From: an uncultured Halieaceae bacterium
Lineage (GTDB): Bacteria > Pseudomonadota > Gammaproteobacteria > Pseudomonadales > Halieaceae
DNA length: 64,000 nucleotides
Direction: 5' to 3'
NCBI GenBank assembly: GCA_913056165.1
Contig: CAJXMD010000001.1
Coordinates: 1-64,000, forward strand
Within the stretch, counting starts at the first letter, position 1. Each line of letters starts with the position of its first letter. A program made the position numbers and the translations under genes. A model generated the notes under the pieces. It ran no database searches. It was not told the origin of the DNA and saw only the letters and a list, made by a program, of their open reading frames with translations. Of this stretch, positions 1 to 8,769 are shown piece after piece.

Positions 1-1
1 C

Positions 2-2026
2 CCATCGTCGGCTTTTTTCAAAAACGATCTCTACGAGGGGCGAAACGGATCAGCCGTAACGAGCCTGTTCGATGTTGAGCGCGCTGAGATCTTGCGAGGC
101 CCTCAAGGTTTCCTGTTTGGTCGTAATTCGATCGGCGGTGCCTTCAGTGTGCACACACGCAAAGCTGAAATCGGCTCGAACGATGCGTTTATCGATTTCG
201 ACTTTGGACAGCGCGAGCACGCAGTATTCGAGGGTGCGGTAAACATTCCTATCAACGACAGTTTTGCGATGCGTTTGGCGGGCTACAGCTCGCACGAGGA
301 AGGTTTCGCCAAAAACGTATTCTCGGGCCGAGATGAAATCGACCACAGCAAGAAAGCGATTCGATGGTCGACGCGATACGAATCAGACGCACTATCCATC
401 GACACTGTTGTCGACTGGGAAGACCGAAAGCAATCCGGTTCAATGTACCGCGCCATCGATAAAGGCGACATCTGGGATGCCCTGGATGGCTACATTGTTG
501 ATGACACAACCATCAACGGGAACAACCAACAAATCGACTCTGACCTCGAAGGCGGTGACGCTGACATCGGTGATCTGCTGACGATAGGTGTGTTTATTGA
601 GTATGACTTGGGCTTTGCAACGCTTAACTCAAATACGGGTTATAAAGACCACGACTACTACTATTCAGAGGATTACGATGGTACATCGCTGAATATTAAT
701 AACTTCCAGTTCAATCAGAGTGGCGAGTATTTCCAGCAAGAGTTCCGCCTGACATCAAACAACGACGGCCCTCTCGGATGGTATGTCGGTGGAAGCTACT
801 ACCAGGAGGATCTGGATGCGGGCTTCGTCGCTATTGGCTCTGAGGACCTCATGTGCCAGTACTATTTAAATCCCTATGCCTCTTACTACGGCTATGATTT
901 TTACAACACGTGTAGCGATTACTACGAAGATTTTTACCCGTCCTCAGACGGCACGCTGACAGAGACCTCTCAGATCAAGGGCAAGTACACGGGTTGGGCA
1001 GCCTACGTGAACACCGACTTCGACATCACCGAGAACTGGAATGTCGAGCTGGGTCTACGCTACACCGAGGACGAAAAAGACTTCGCGGTGCTGGTCCCAG
1101 AGCCTGAAAGCTATTTAGGACCTTACTTCACTTACGGTTTTGCCACGGCGGAGTTCATCGAGGACTCAGACAGCTGGGATGATCTGACACTGCGGGTGGG
1201 CACGACCTACACCATGGGTGAAGCATTGTTTTTCGCGAGTTACACCCAAGGCTTCAAGTCCGGAGGCTATGGAAGCTTCTGGATTGAGGACGCCAACGGT
1301 GGAGTGCCCGCCTACGAAACTGGTATACGTCAGGGGGATGGCTACCTACCCGGTAAGTTCGATCCCGAGACCGTAGACTCCTATGAGATCGGGATGAAGA
1401 CCACCTATTTAGATGGTCGAGGTAATTTTGATATCACTTTCTTCATGTACGACTACGAAGATATGCAGGTCATCAACTATGTCGACGTCGAGGAGACAGG
1501 CGCTTTTGCAGCCCGTGTGCTCAACGTAGGTGAGACCGAAGGCTATGGAGTGGAGGCGGCAACGACTATCGCACTCAGCGACAACTTTACCCTCTACCTG
1601 TCAGCGGGTTATCTCGATACTGAAGCGACTGGCATCCAGAACATTTGCGGTCTTGAAGATGCCAATGGATGCGAGGGAAGCCCTCTGTTCTGGGCCCCCG
1701 AAATCACCGCGGCAGGGCGACTTGATGCCAATTTCCCTATGGGTAATGGCGCGATCACGGGCGCCTTCGAGTTCTCCTACGAAGACGAGCGTGGCGGCGG
1801 TTGGGAGGCTAATCCCGAGGGCTACATCAGCGCTTACACCGTTGCCAATCTCCGCGTGGGTTATGAGACTGACACGTGGTACGTCAGTGCCTATGCAGAA
1901 AACGTGTTCGACGAATTTACCTGGGATGGCTACAACGCCAACGGGGGTATTATCCCGTCACACTTCTTCGGACCCATGCGGCCACGTACCTTTGGTGTCA
2001 TGCTGGGGATGAACTGGGGTAACTAG
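2..2026 (+). CDS. TonB-dependent receptor, 5'-truncated by window edge
   Basis: This is an outer-membrane active transporter of the TonB-dependent receptor family, which imports a ligand using energy from TonB/ExbB/ExbD. The frame is open from base 2, so the signal peptide, TonB box and early plug lie outside the window. The visible part begins within the plug: the motif VERAEILRGPQG followed by LFGRNSIGGAF is the classic plug signature. The rest is rich in aromatic residues and alternating strands, as in a 22-strand barrel, with ENVFDEF near the end and a C terminus of MNWGN. About 675 residues are visible. A strong hairpin terminator lies 22 bases after the stop. The substrate cannot be told from the sequence. 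Family certain, substrate unknown. Confidence 0.93.
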   Translation, partial: PSSAFFKNDLYEGRNGSAVTSLFDVERAEILRGPQGFLFGRNSIGGAFSVHTRKAEIGSNDAFIDFDFGQREHAVFEGAVNIPINDSFAMRLAGYSSHEEGFAKNVFSGRDEIDHSKKAIRWSTRYESDALSIDTVVDWEDRKQSGSMYRAIDKGDIWDALDGYIVDDTTINGNNQQIDSDLEGGDADIGDLLTIGVFIEYDLGFATLNSNTGYKDHDYYYSEDYDGTSLNINNFQFNQSGEYFQQEFRLTSNNDGPLGWYVGGSYYQEDLDAGFVAIGSEDLMCQYYLNPYASYYGYDFYNTCSDYYEDFYPSSDGTLTETSQIKGKYTGWAAYVNTDFDITENWNVELGLRYTEDEKDFAVLVPEPESYLGPYFTYGFATAEFIEDSDSWDDLTLRVGTTYTMGEALFFASYTQGFKSGGYGSFWIEDANGGVPAYETGIRQGDGYLPGKFDPETVDSYEIGMKTTYLDGRGNFDITFFMYDYEDMQVINYVDVEETGAFAARVLNVGETEGYGVEAATTIALSDNFTLYLSAGYLDTEATGIQNICGLEDANGCEGSPLFWAPEITAAGRLDANFPMGNGAITGAFEFSYEDERGGGWEANPEGYISAYTVANLRVGYETDTWYVSAYAENVFDEFTWDGYNANGGIIPSHFFGPMRPRTFGVMLGMNWGN

Positions 2027-2047
2027 ACCTCAGTGCTTGGACGACAC

Positions 2048-2076
2048 AAAAAAGCCGGCATATGCCGGCTTTTTTT
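2048..2076 (+). terminator. Rho-independent terminator after the first TonB receptor
   Basis: A near-perfect palindrome has a GC-rich stem GCCGGCA/TGCCGGC with a two-base loop, flanked by A6 on the left and T7 on the right. It sits 22 bases after the receptor stop. The A and T tracts make it usable in both directions, but there is no convergent gene here. Confidence 0.92.
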
Positions 2077-2416
2077 ATGGATCATCTTTTGTCAGTCATC
2101 AAGGCCGCAGCGCACGCTGAAAGCCAGCACCTCCCGAATAACACAGCACACCCGTCAGGAGCCATGAGGTCAAGGGCTTTCACTGTGTTCATCTCAGAAG
2201 CGACAGAGTCGGTCCTGTGAGATCAAATGGTGGCTCCGCAATCGAATTTAAGACATAAACTTTTCAGTTTACGAAGCTATCGGCATGTGAAACCGTGAGC
2301 AGAAAGTCCACCCAGAAAGGGGTAATGCCTCAAGCACCCGCCTGTGTCAGGATATTCATATTAATCAGGCGCCGGGCCCACAGCGCGACCAAATAGAGTC
2401 GCAGAGTCAAGGCAGC
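2077..2416. other. Intergenic region, no gene seen
   Basis: About 340 bases lie between the terminator and the aminotransferase. I see no convincing ORF, hairpin, tRNA or riboswitch. AT-rich patches around 2235-2280 and 2351-2365 are the likeliest promoter zones for the downstream gene, but no good -35/-10 pair with normal spacing was found. Confidence 0.5.
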
Positions 2417-3820
2417 ATGGCGCAACAACGGAACTTTTTGGGAGAAACACCTGTGACGTCGAGACTGGACACAGCAACCCTTAAAAATCTGGATAGGGCA
2501 CACCACCTACATCCATTTACTGATTTTCAGGATTACGCGCATCAAGGTGGCCGAATTATCAGTCGCGCTGAGCACGTCTATATCTTCGACTCGGACGGCA
2601 ACAAGATTCAGGACGGTATGTCGGGTCTGTGGTGCTGCAATTTGGGTTATAGCCAAGACAGCATCAAGGAAGCTGTCGCGGCGCAACTAAACGAGCTGCC
2701 GTTTTATAACAATTTTTTTAAATGCTCGAATCAACCCGCGGTAGAGCTGGCAAGCGCACTCTGCAGGATCAGCCCCGCGGGGTTTAATCATGTGTTCTTC
2801 ACCAACTCAGGATCAGAGGCGAACGACACTCAAATCAAACTCGTTCATCGCTACTTCGATCTTCTGGGCAAGCCCGACAAGAAGCTCATCATTAGCCGCA
2901 AGAACGCCTATCACGGATCCACTATTGCCGCTGGATCCCTTGGCGGCATGTCGGCCATGCACAAACAAACTATGGGGCTCACCTACATTCACCACATCAA
3001 TCAACCCCACTGGTTTGAACTCGGTGGGGATATGGATGAGCAGGCGTTTGGTATCAAAGCAGCACAGGAGCTGGCCGAAAAAATCGACGAGCTCGGCGAG
3101 GACAAGGTCGCCGCGTTTATCGCCGAGCCCATTCAAGGCGCGGGCGGCGTCATCGTGCCTCCCGAGAGTTACTGGCCCGAAGTGAAACGCATTCTGGAAG
3201 AGCGGGATATTTTGTTCATCTCGGATGAGGTTATCTGCGGGTTTGGTCGCACCGGCGAATGGTTTGGCTGCGAAACTTACGGCACGCAACCGGACCTGAT
3301 CACTTTTGCCAAAGCAGTCACTAACGGCTACATGCCGCTGGGAGGCTCCCTTGTAGGGGACAAAGTGGCAGATGTGCTGCTGTCAGGAGGAGGTGAATTT
3401 GCCCACGGCTTGACCTACTCAGGCCACCCCGCCTCATGCGCCGCCGGCCTCGCTACGCTCGCCATCTATGAGAATACCGATATCCTGCCGGTTACTTGGG
3501 AAAAAGTCGTACCCCATTTTCATCGCAAGCTTGAAGCACTTTCGGATCATTCGGTAGTGGGTCAGGTGCGCGCTAAAGGTCTCGTTGCAGCGGTCGAGCT
3601 GGTTAAAGACAAGTCGAGCCGTGAACGTCTGGCGCCCGAGTCTGGCGGTGCTGTTTTTTGTCGCGATCAAGCAATTGGTGACGGTTTGATGGTCCGACAA
3701 ACCGGGGATGCCATGATCATGTCTCCGCCCTTCGTCACCACGTTGGAAGAGATCGATACATTGGTAGAGAAACTGGTAATCGCCCTCGACAAGACTGCCG
3801 CCCATTACAGCGTCAGCTAA
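2417..3820 (+). CDS. Class III aminotransferase, SpuC-like (polyamine/omega-amino acid:pyruvate)
   Basis: This is a PLP-dependent fold-type I transaminase, probably moving an amino group from a diamine or omega-amino acid to pyruvate. The protein follows the SpuC (putrescine-pyruvate transaminase) pattern closely: HHLHPFTD near the start, GLWCCNLGY, TNSGSEANDTQ, YHGSTIAAGSLGG, EPIQGAGGVIVPP, DEVICGFGRTGEWFG, and the PLP lysine near residue 299 in ITFAKAVTNGY. Length (467 aa) is typical. Two starts are possible: the ATG at 2417 with AAGG 4-5 bases upstream, or a GTG at 2453 with the better-spaced GGGAGA and a better match to the SpuC N terminus. No glutamylpolyamine genes are adjacent, so the exact amine is open. 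Family sure, substrate moderate. Confidence 0.9.
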   Translation: MAQQRNFLGETPVTSRLDTATLKNLDRAHHLHPFTDFQDYAHQGGRIISRAEHVYIFDSDGNKIQDGMSGLWCCNLGYSQDSIKEAVAAQLNELPFYNNFFKCSNQPAVELASALCRISPAGFNHVFFTNSGSEANDTQIKLVHRYFDLLGKPDKKLIISRKNAYHGSTIAAGSLGGMSAMHKQTMGLTYIHHINQPHWFELGGDMDEQAFGIKAAQELAEKIDELGEDKVAAFIAEPIQGAGGVIVPPESYWPEVKRILEERDILFISDEVICGFGRTGEWFGCETYGTQPDLITFAKAVTNGYMPLGGSLVGDKVADVLLSGGGEFAHGLTYSGHPASCAAGLATLAIYENTDILPVTWEKVVPHFHRKLEALSDHSVVGQVRAKGLVAAVELVKDKSSRERLAPESGGAVFCRDQAIGDGLMVRQTGDAMIMSPPFVTTLEEIDTLVEKLVIALDKTAAHYSVS

Positions 3821-3854
3821 TCTGGGAGATCACCCTCGGCGTACTAACGCCGTG

Positions 3855-4403
3855 ATGACCTTCAAGCAAACCCTCAGTGACTGGCAAGCCCAAGGCCTTG
3901 TAGATAAGCCTTGGTTCAATGGATTATGGTTTCAGTTGACCTGGTTTGCCTGTGTTCTCGGTCGGGACCCCTGGCTCCCCGCCATCGCTCTGATGTTTAC
4001 TCTCCACTTGTTGCTGGTTCCCTCAGTCGTAGACGAACTTAAACGGATTGCGCCGGTTGCTGGCCTGGGTATTCTCGCGGACTCGGTGCTCACTGCCGCT
4101 GGTGTGTTTGATTTCGGCGATGCATTCATTCCTGCGTGGCTGATTGCACTTTGGTTTGCCTTTTCGACAACACTTCACCGAGCGCTGGCTGTATTTGGGC
4201 GCAGGCTATGGATTGCCGCTCTGATTGGGGCTGTCGCGGTACCACTGAACTACGGCGCGGGCGCCAAAATGGGCGCCGTCGACCTGCCTCTCGGGAGCGC
4301 CGCCACAGCGATTACCCTCGTTACCGTCTGGTTTTTTCTGCTGCCCTCCCTGTATTGGTTGACCAAGGGGATGACAAGGGAACAGGCAAATGACGGGCTT
4401 TAA
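3855..4403 (+). CDS. DUF2878 family inner-membrane protein
   Basis: This small integral membrane protein of unknown function has about five hydrophobic segments. The N-terminal NGLWFQLTWFACVLG, the central ILADSVLTAAGVFDF and PAWLIALWFAFSTTLH match the DUF2878 pattern. A GTG immediately precedes the chosen ATG and gives one extra residue. The 3' end overlaps the next gene by 14 bases, so translation of the two is likely coupled. In other marine gammaproteobacteria this family often sits with cyclopropane-fatty-acid-synthase clusters together with a chalcone-isomerase-like protein; here only those two members are present. Biochemical role unknown. Confidence 0.8.
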   Translation: MTFKQTLSDWQAQGLVDKPWFNGLWFQLTWFACVLGRDPWLPAIALMFTLHLLLVPSVVDELKRIAPVAGLGILADSVLTAAGVFDFGDAFIPAWLIALWFAFSTTLHRALAVFGRRLWIAALIGAVAVPLNYGAGAKMGAVDLPLGSAATAITLVTVWFFLLPSLYWLTKGMTREQANDGL

Positions 4404-4941
4404 ACTACTTGCCACACTACTGTTGCTGAGCGCTCCATGGCTGGACGCAAAAACGGATGTGCTCTCCGATTCGCCACGCTCTGAGGCAGCCAAGCCGACT
4501 ACAGAAATAGCGCTCAAGCCCCGGGGCAGCGCTACTCTGCGGGTGCTTTTTTGGGATATTTACGAATCAACTCTGCTCACGCCGGGCGGTGACTGGTCAC
4601 CAGACATACGACCCCTGCAACTTGATATCCGTTATTTACGGAACATCGAATCTACTAAACTGGTCGAACAAACCCGCAAGGAATGGCAGAGCCAGGGGAT
4701 CGCGTCCGAGCAACATGATAGCTGGCTTACTGTGCTCGAGGGCTTCTGGCCCAATGTCACCCCGGGTGACGTCATCTCGCTGTTAGTCGATCCCGAAGGT
4801 CGCTCGTTCTTCTCGTTCAACGGCGATCATATTGGCAGTATCGAAGAGGCGGGTTTCGGCGAAGATTTCACGGGTATATGGCTGTCTCCGTCCACTTCGC
4901 GACCAAAATTACGTGAAGCGCTAATCGGTCAAAAAAAGTAA
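4390..4941 (+). CDS. Chalcone isomerase-like periplasmic protein
   Basis: This 183-residue protein has a hydrophobic N-terminal signal segment (LLATLLLLSAPWLDA). It resembles the bacterial chalcone-isomerase-like family: the GSATLRVLFWDIYESTLLTP stretch corresponds to its first strand pair, and LDIRYLRNIESTKLVEQTRKEW to the following helix. Family members are thought to bind lipids or fatty acids rather than act on flavonoids. It overlaps the DUF2878 gene upstream by 14 bases and has a purine-rich site (GGGAACAGG) before the ATG, so the two probably form a two-gene operon. Function in the cell is inferred only from family context. Confidence 0.78.
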   Translation: MTGFKLLATLLLLSAPWLDAKTDVLSDSPRSEAAKPTTEIALKPRGSATLRVLFWDIYESTLLTPGGDWSPDIRPLQLDIRYLRNIESTKLVEQTRKEWQSQGIASEQHDSWLTVLEGFWPNVTPGDVISLLVDPEGRSFFSFNGDHIGSIEEAGFGEDFTGIWLSPSTSRPKLREALIGQKK

Positions 4942-5005
4942 CTCGCCTCCGATTCATGGCTGCTAATTGTCTTTGCCACTCCACGCCCATCAATCACACT
5001 GGTAG

Positions 5006-6655
5006 CTAGCAGTCGCTTTCGCCGATATAGGCGTCAAGCAATGCATCCGCCTGAGCGCCAAACAGGATCTCGGAAACTTCCCGCAAGCCAGGGTCGGCAA
5101 TTAAGGTACCGCGGCGGATCACCTGCTCGATTTTCGACCGTCGTCGCATAAAGTCGCCTAGCTCAACAATCATTTCTCGCTCAGCGATGAGTCGGAGCTC
5201 GGCACGCGTATATTCGGCTTCGGCCAACACCAGCTCAGCCTCTCGGGGATCGGCCTTGATGGCATCCACAAGTGCAAAAGCCGCTTTACCATAGCGCCGC
5301 CAAAACCGACGGGATAGCGGCTCTGACACATGAGCAGCGGTCAAACGATCGAGCTCGACTTGCGCAGCGTGCAGCATAAAAGCCTGTCGCTCGGTTTCTC
5401 CGGGCTCACCAAACCAGACGGGGCGCGACGCTTTCATGGGAATACCGAGCGCTTCCAGACGCACCACTATCTCATCGCCTACATTTAAACAGTCGGTGAG
5501 TTTCCCGCCGAACACGCTGACATAACAACGTTCTCGATCGACCTCAATTTCATGCTTGCGCGACAACTGCACCCAATCCTGGGTCTGCTGTACTCCCGCT
5601 ATAGCCAGAGGTCGTACACCTACCCGCTCGGCAATAATGTCGTCAGTGGTAAGCGGCTGCTCAAGATTAAGCATGGCGTTTGCATTGGCCAAAACAAAAT
5701 CTCTGTCTTCGCTGGTGACACTCACCCCGGAATTTCTGACCGGGGTGTCGGTTGTTCCAATACAGGTCTTGGGTCCCATGGGAATAACAAAAAAAAGCCG
5801 GCCGTCACTGGCGAAAAAAGTCAGCACCTTCCGTAGCTCAGTAACCCGGTCCACGATCAAATGAATACCTTTGGAGAGTACATGGTGATGGTCCGTTACG
5901 ATCCCGCTCGACTCATTAAGCAAATCTGCATCCGGCCCGGCGCAATTGACCAATGCTTTAACCTCCAACGAGAACGCCTCATTGGACACTCGATCGCGAC
6001 ACTTAATCTGCCACCGGGCAGCGGATTCATTCCAAGTCAGTCTTTCGACTGCAACATAGTTAGCGACCAAGGCACTGGAATCCATCGCCTGTCGGATAAA
6101 GTTGAAAACGAAGCGTGAGTCATTGTCATAAAGATAACAATCCGAATACTCCAAGCCGCCCACAACTTCATCCGCCGCAATCTCAGGCGCCTCCCTTTCT
6201 ATCTGGGATCGCGTGAGATAACGAGGTACTTGCATGCGGCAGTTACCCATCAGCCAGTAGAGTAGGGCGCCAAGCCAAACAAAGACGGCCCAAAACCGAA
6301 ACCCACGCCTTATGCTGGTAAAAAAACGAATTTCCCGGACAGTCGAGGGGTAAGCATCCATCAAACGATTGCGTGAGAGACAGAGCTTTCTAACCAGACG
6401 CAGTTCACCGCTCTCAAGATACTTGATGCCGCCCCAGGCGAGATTACTCGAGTGAGAACTCACGCCGCCGGCAATATCACCGCGATCAAGCACAGCAACC
6501 GACGCTCCCGCGCTAGCCAATGCCGCGGATGTCACCGCTCCATTGATTCCTGCCCCTACGATGAGCACGTCGACACCAGACGCCCTAAGCGCGGTCAGGG
6601 TTCTCTCCCTTTCGGGGGGTGAATATCGAGCTTTGGGAGTATCGTTATGATTCAT
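5006..6655 (-). CDS. FAD-dependent glycerol-3-phosphate dehydrogenase-like oxidoreductase
   Basis: This membrane-associated flavoprotein of the GlpD/GlpA family would oxidise glycerol 3-phosphate or a related polyol phosphate and pass electrons to quinone. The N-terminal dinucleotide fold VLIVGAGINGA is clear, followed by SSNLAWGGIKYLESGE, which aligns with the GlpD GG(V/I)(R/K)YLE motif. Later come IPMGPKTCIGTTDTPV and FGGKLTDCL, the family's substrate-domain motifs. A C-terminal helical domain is present. The frame extends upstream to 6745, but the ATG at 6655 gives a usual-length protein (549 aa) and avoids running into the divergent gene. The classical SSR(S/T)KL residues are altered to SSNLAW, so glycerol 3-phosphate itself as substrate is not certain. 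Confidence 0.8.
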   Translation of the reverse strand: MNHNDTPKARYSPPERERTLTALRASGVDVLIVGAGINGAVTSAALASAGASVAVLDRGDIAGGVSSHSSNLAWGGIKYLESGELRLVRKLCLSRNRLMDAYPSTVREIRFFTSIRRGFRFWAVFVWLGALLYWLMGNCRMQVPRYLTRSQIEREAPEIAADEVVGGLEYSDCYLYDNDSRFVFNFIRQAMDSSALVANYVAVERLTWNESAARWQIKCRDRVSNEAFSLEVKALVNCAGPDADLLNESSGIVTDHHHVLSKGIHLIVDRVTELRKVLTFFASDGRLFFVIPMGPKTCIGTTDTPVRNSGVSVTSEDRDFVLANANAMLNLEQPLTTDDIIAERVGVRPLAIAGVQQTQDWVQLSRKHEIEVDRERCYVSVFGGKLTDCLNVGDEIVVRLEALGIPMKASRPVWFGEPGETERQAFMLHAAQVELDRLTAAHVSEPLSRRFWRRYGKAAFALVDAIKADPREAELVLAEAEYTRAELRLIAEREMIVELGDFMRRRSKIEQVIRRGTLIADPGLREVSEILFGAQADALLDAYIGESDC

Positions 6656-6800
6656 TTCTGCGTTAATGGGTGGTTCTTTCACTGGGTCTTGTGTTTTGCG
6701 ATCCGTTGCCCTCCGGTCTAATGCATGTCGTAGACCGATGGACAAGACAAAGCTCCAAGCCGCACACTACACCCTCGAGGTATATTTGGTAAGCAGGTTT

Positions 6801-7904
6801 ATGCTCACAGTTCACGATGAACACTATCGAGGCCTTCACTATCCCTGGGGTCGGAAACAGGCGCCTGAACCAACCCAACCCGTCGCGGTGTCCGAGGGCG
6901 TCTGGTGGGTACGTCTGCCGCTACCCATGTCCCTCGACCACATCAATATCTGGCTTCTCGAGGATGACGGGGGCTGGACCGTTGTGGATACGGGGCTGGC
7001 GTCGTCAGCGTCGAGAGAGATATGGACCTCCTTATTTGGTGGCTTCTTGGAAGGTAAGCCCGTCACCCAAGTCATCTGTACGCATATGCACCCCGATCAC
7101 GTCGGGCTGGCCGGCTGGATTTGCGAGCAGCATGACTGCGAGCTTTGGATGACACGAGAAGAATTTCTCATGTGTCAACTCATGACCAGTTACACCGGCA
7201 AGGAGGCGCCAGCTGAGGGCTTGAAATTTTATCGCGGCGCCGGTTTCGATGAGCCCTCACTTGAAAGCTACAGAAAACGTTTCGGAGGCTTTGGCAAAAT
7301 GATCGCGCCCATGCCGCACCGGTATCGACGCCTTACTGACCTCGAGACGATCACCATTGGCGGGCGCTATTGGCAAGTAATAGTTGGCTCCGGTCACTCC
7401 CCAGAACATGCCTGTCTATACTGCCCCGCACTGAAAATACTGATATCGGGAGATCAGGTGCTACCTCGCATTACCCCAAACGTGTCGGTATTCCCGACCG
7501 AGCCCGAGGGCAATCCCTTGGAAGAGTGGCTCGATTCCACCGCGCGGCTCATCAATATCTTGCCCGCAGATGTACTGGTCTTGCCGGCCCATCAAACCCC
7601 CTTTTACGGGCTTCATATTCGTCTCAATCAGATAATCGATGGCCACCGGGTTGGGCTTCAATCCACTTATGAGTACTTGGAAGAGGCCAAACGGGTCATC
7701 GACTGCTTTCCAGCGCTCTTCAAGCGCGAGATAGGTTCAGAGTTGTTAGGGCTCGCGACAGGGGAGACCCTTGCGCACCTAAACCTACTATTACATCGGG
7801 GCAATATTTCTAAAACCACAGATGAATCTGGTGTAAATTGGTACCTTCAAAATCCTGACGCGCGCTTTATAGACACCGATGAACACGTTCCTGTCGCGAC
7901 TTAA
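6801..7904 (+). CDS. Metallo-beta-lactamase-fold hydrolase
   Basis: This is a zinc-dependent hydrolase of the glyoxalase II/MBL superfamily. The metal motif is THMHPDHVGLAGW near residue 95, preceded by GWTVVDTGL and followed by VVGSGHSPEH and ISGDQVLP, in standard order. The C-terminal HLNLLLHRG region matches MBL proteins that carry an extra helical domain. The frame opens at 6666, but the ATG at 6801 with AGCAGG just upstream starts right before the conserved HYPWG and PLPMSLDHINIWLLEDD region, as in relatives. Its end overlaps the esterase by 26 bases, which indicates one operon. The substrate may be a thioester or lactone; the sequence does not decide. Confidence 0.85.
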   Translation: MLTVHDEHYRGLHYPWGRKQAPEPTQPVAVSEGVWWVRLPLPMSLDHINIWLLEDDGGWTVVDTGLASSASREIWTSLFGGFLEGKPVTQVICTHMHPDHVGLAGWICEQHDCELWMTREEFLMCQLMTSYTGKEAPAEGLKFYRGAGFDEPSLESYRKRFGGFGKMIAPMPHRYRRLTDLETITIGGRYWQVIVGSGHSPEHACLYCPALKILISGDQVLPRITPNVSVFPTEPEGNPLEEWLDSTARLINILPADVLVLPAHQTPFYGLHIRLNQIIDGHRVGLQSTYEYLEEAKRVIDCFPALFKREIGSELLGLATGETLAHLNLLLHRGNISKTTDESGVNWYLQNPDARFIDTDEHVPVAT

Positions 7905-8769
7905 GGCCTATCTGTTCCGGATTTACTACCGGATTATCAATAAAAAAGCCTGGCAAGACTCGCCCGTCGCAACGCACCTCAAGGTCAGTAATCTGCTGAT
8001 TCCCGGTGCGGTCGATCAACTACGCGCAAGGATGTACCACGGAGAGGCAGACCGCCCCTTGATTATTTACTTTCACGGCGGTGGCTGGGTCATTGGAAAC
8101 CTAGATACCCACGATCCGTTCTGTCGGTCGCTGGCGGAGGCTTCCAAATCTACGATTATGTCAATTGACTACCGCTTGGCACCGGAACATGTCTTTCCCG
8201 CAGCTCACGATGACTGCCAGGCAGCCACCGATTGGATCCTAGCGAATCTCAATACCTTGGCGCCCAACAATGGCAAAGTGGTTATCGCTGGCGACAGTGC
8301 AGGGGGCAATCTGACCGCGTGCACTGCGGCGACGCTTATCAGTGAGCCAAGACTGGTTGGCACCATCATGATCTACCCCGCCACAGAGCACTATCTAAAA
8401 GGCTTCCCCTCATTCAGAGAGCATGCGAAATCAAAACCGCTAACGGCGCCCATCATGCGATGGTTTATCGACACGTATCTGGGCGATACGGCACCAGCGG
8501 CAACCGAGGCAAAAAAGGTATTCGTCAACCGGCGCACTGACTACAAGGGCTTTCCGAGATCACTAGTAGTCACCGCTGAGCGCGATGTGTTACGTGACGA
8601 CGGTAGACGCCTGGGCATAACGCTGCGCCAGGCAGGCGTAGACACCACCTACCACCACTATGCCGATGAAGCCCATGGCTTTGCCTGTTCTGAAGGCCCC
8701 ACGGAAGGGCATCAGCACTTCATCAGGCTAGCCGTAGACTGGCTGGAACCACTCAGGTCTAGGCACTGA
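7879..8769 (+). CDS. Alpha/beta hydrolase, hormone-sensitive-lipase (family IV) esterase
   Basis: This is a carboxylesterase of the bacterial HSL family. The oxyanion-hole motif HGGGW lies at residue 66, the nucleophile Ser140 sits in GDSAGG, the acid is the Asp in AERDVLRDDG near 235, and the base His is in DEAHGFA near 266. SIDYRLAPEHVFPAAHDD is the family's characteristic second motif. Length is 296 aa, normal for the family, with no signal peptide, so it is probably cytoplasmic. It starts inside the end of the MBL gene (26-base overlap) and ends 11 bases into the convergent alcohol dehydrogenase gene. It probably acts on short-chain esters or acyl conjugates, alongside the MBL hydrolase. 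Confidence 0.9.
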   Translation: MNTFLSRLKAYLFRIYYRIINKKAWQDSPVATHLKVSNLLIPGAVDQLRARMYHGEADRPLIIYFHGGGWVIGNLDTHDPFCRSLAEASKSTIMSIDYRLAPEHVFPAAHDDCQAATDWILANLNTLAPNNGKVVIAGDSAGGNLTACTAATLISEPRLVGTIMIYPATEHYLKGFPSFREHAKSKPLTAPIMRWFIDTYLGDTAPAATEAKKVFVNRRTDYKGFPRSLVVTAERDVLRDDGRRLGITLRQAGVDTTYHHYADEAHGFACSEGPTEGHQHFIRLAVDWLEPLRSRH

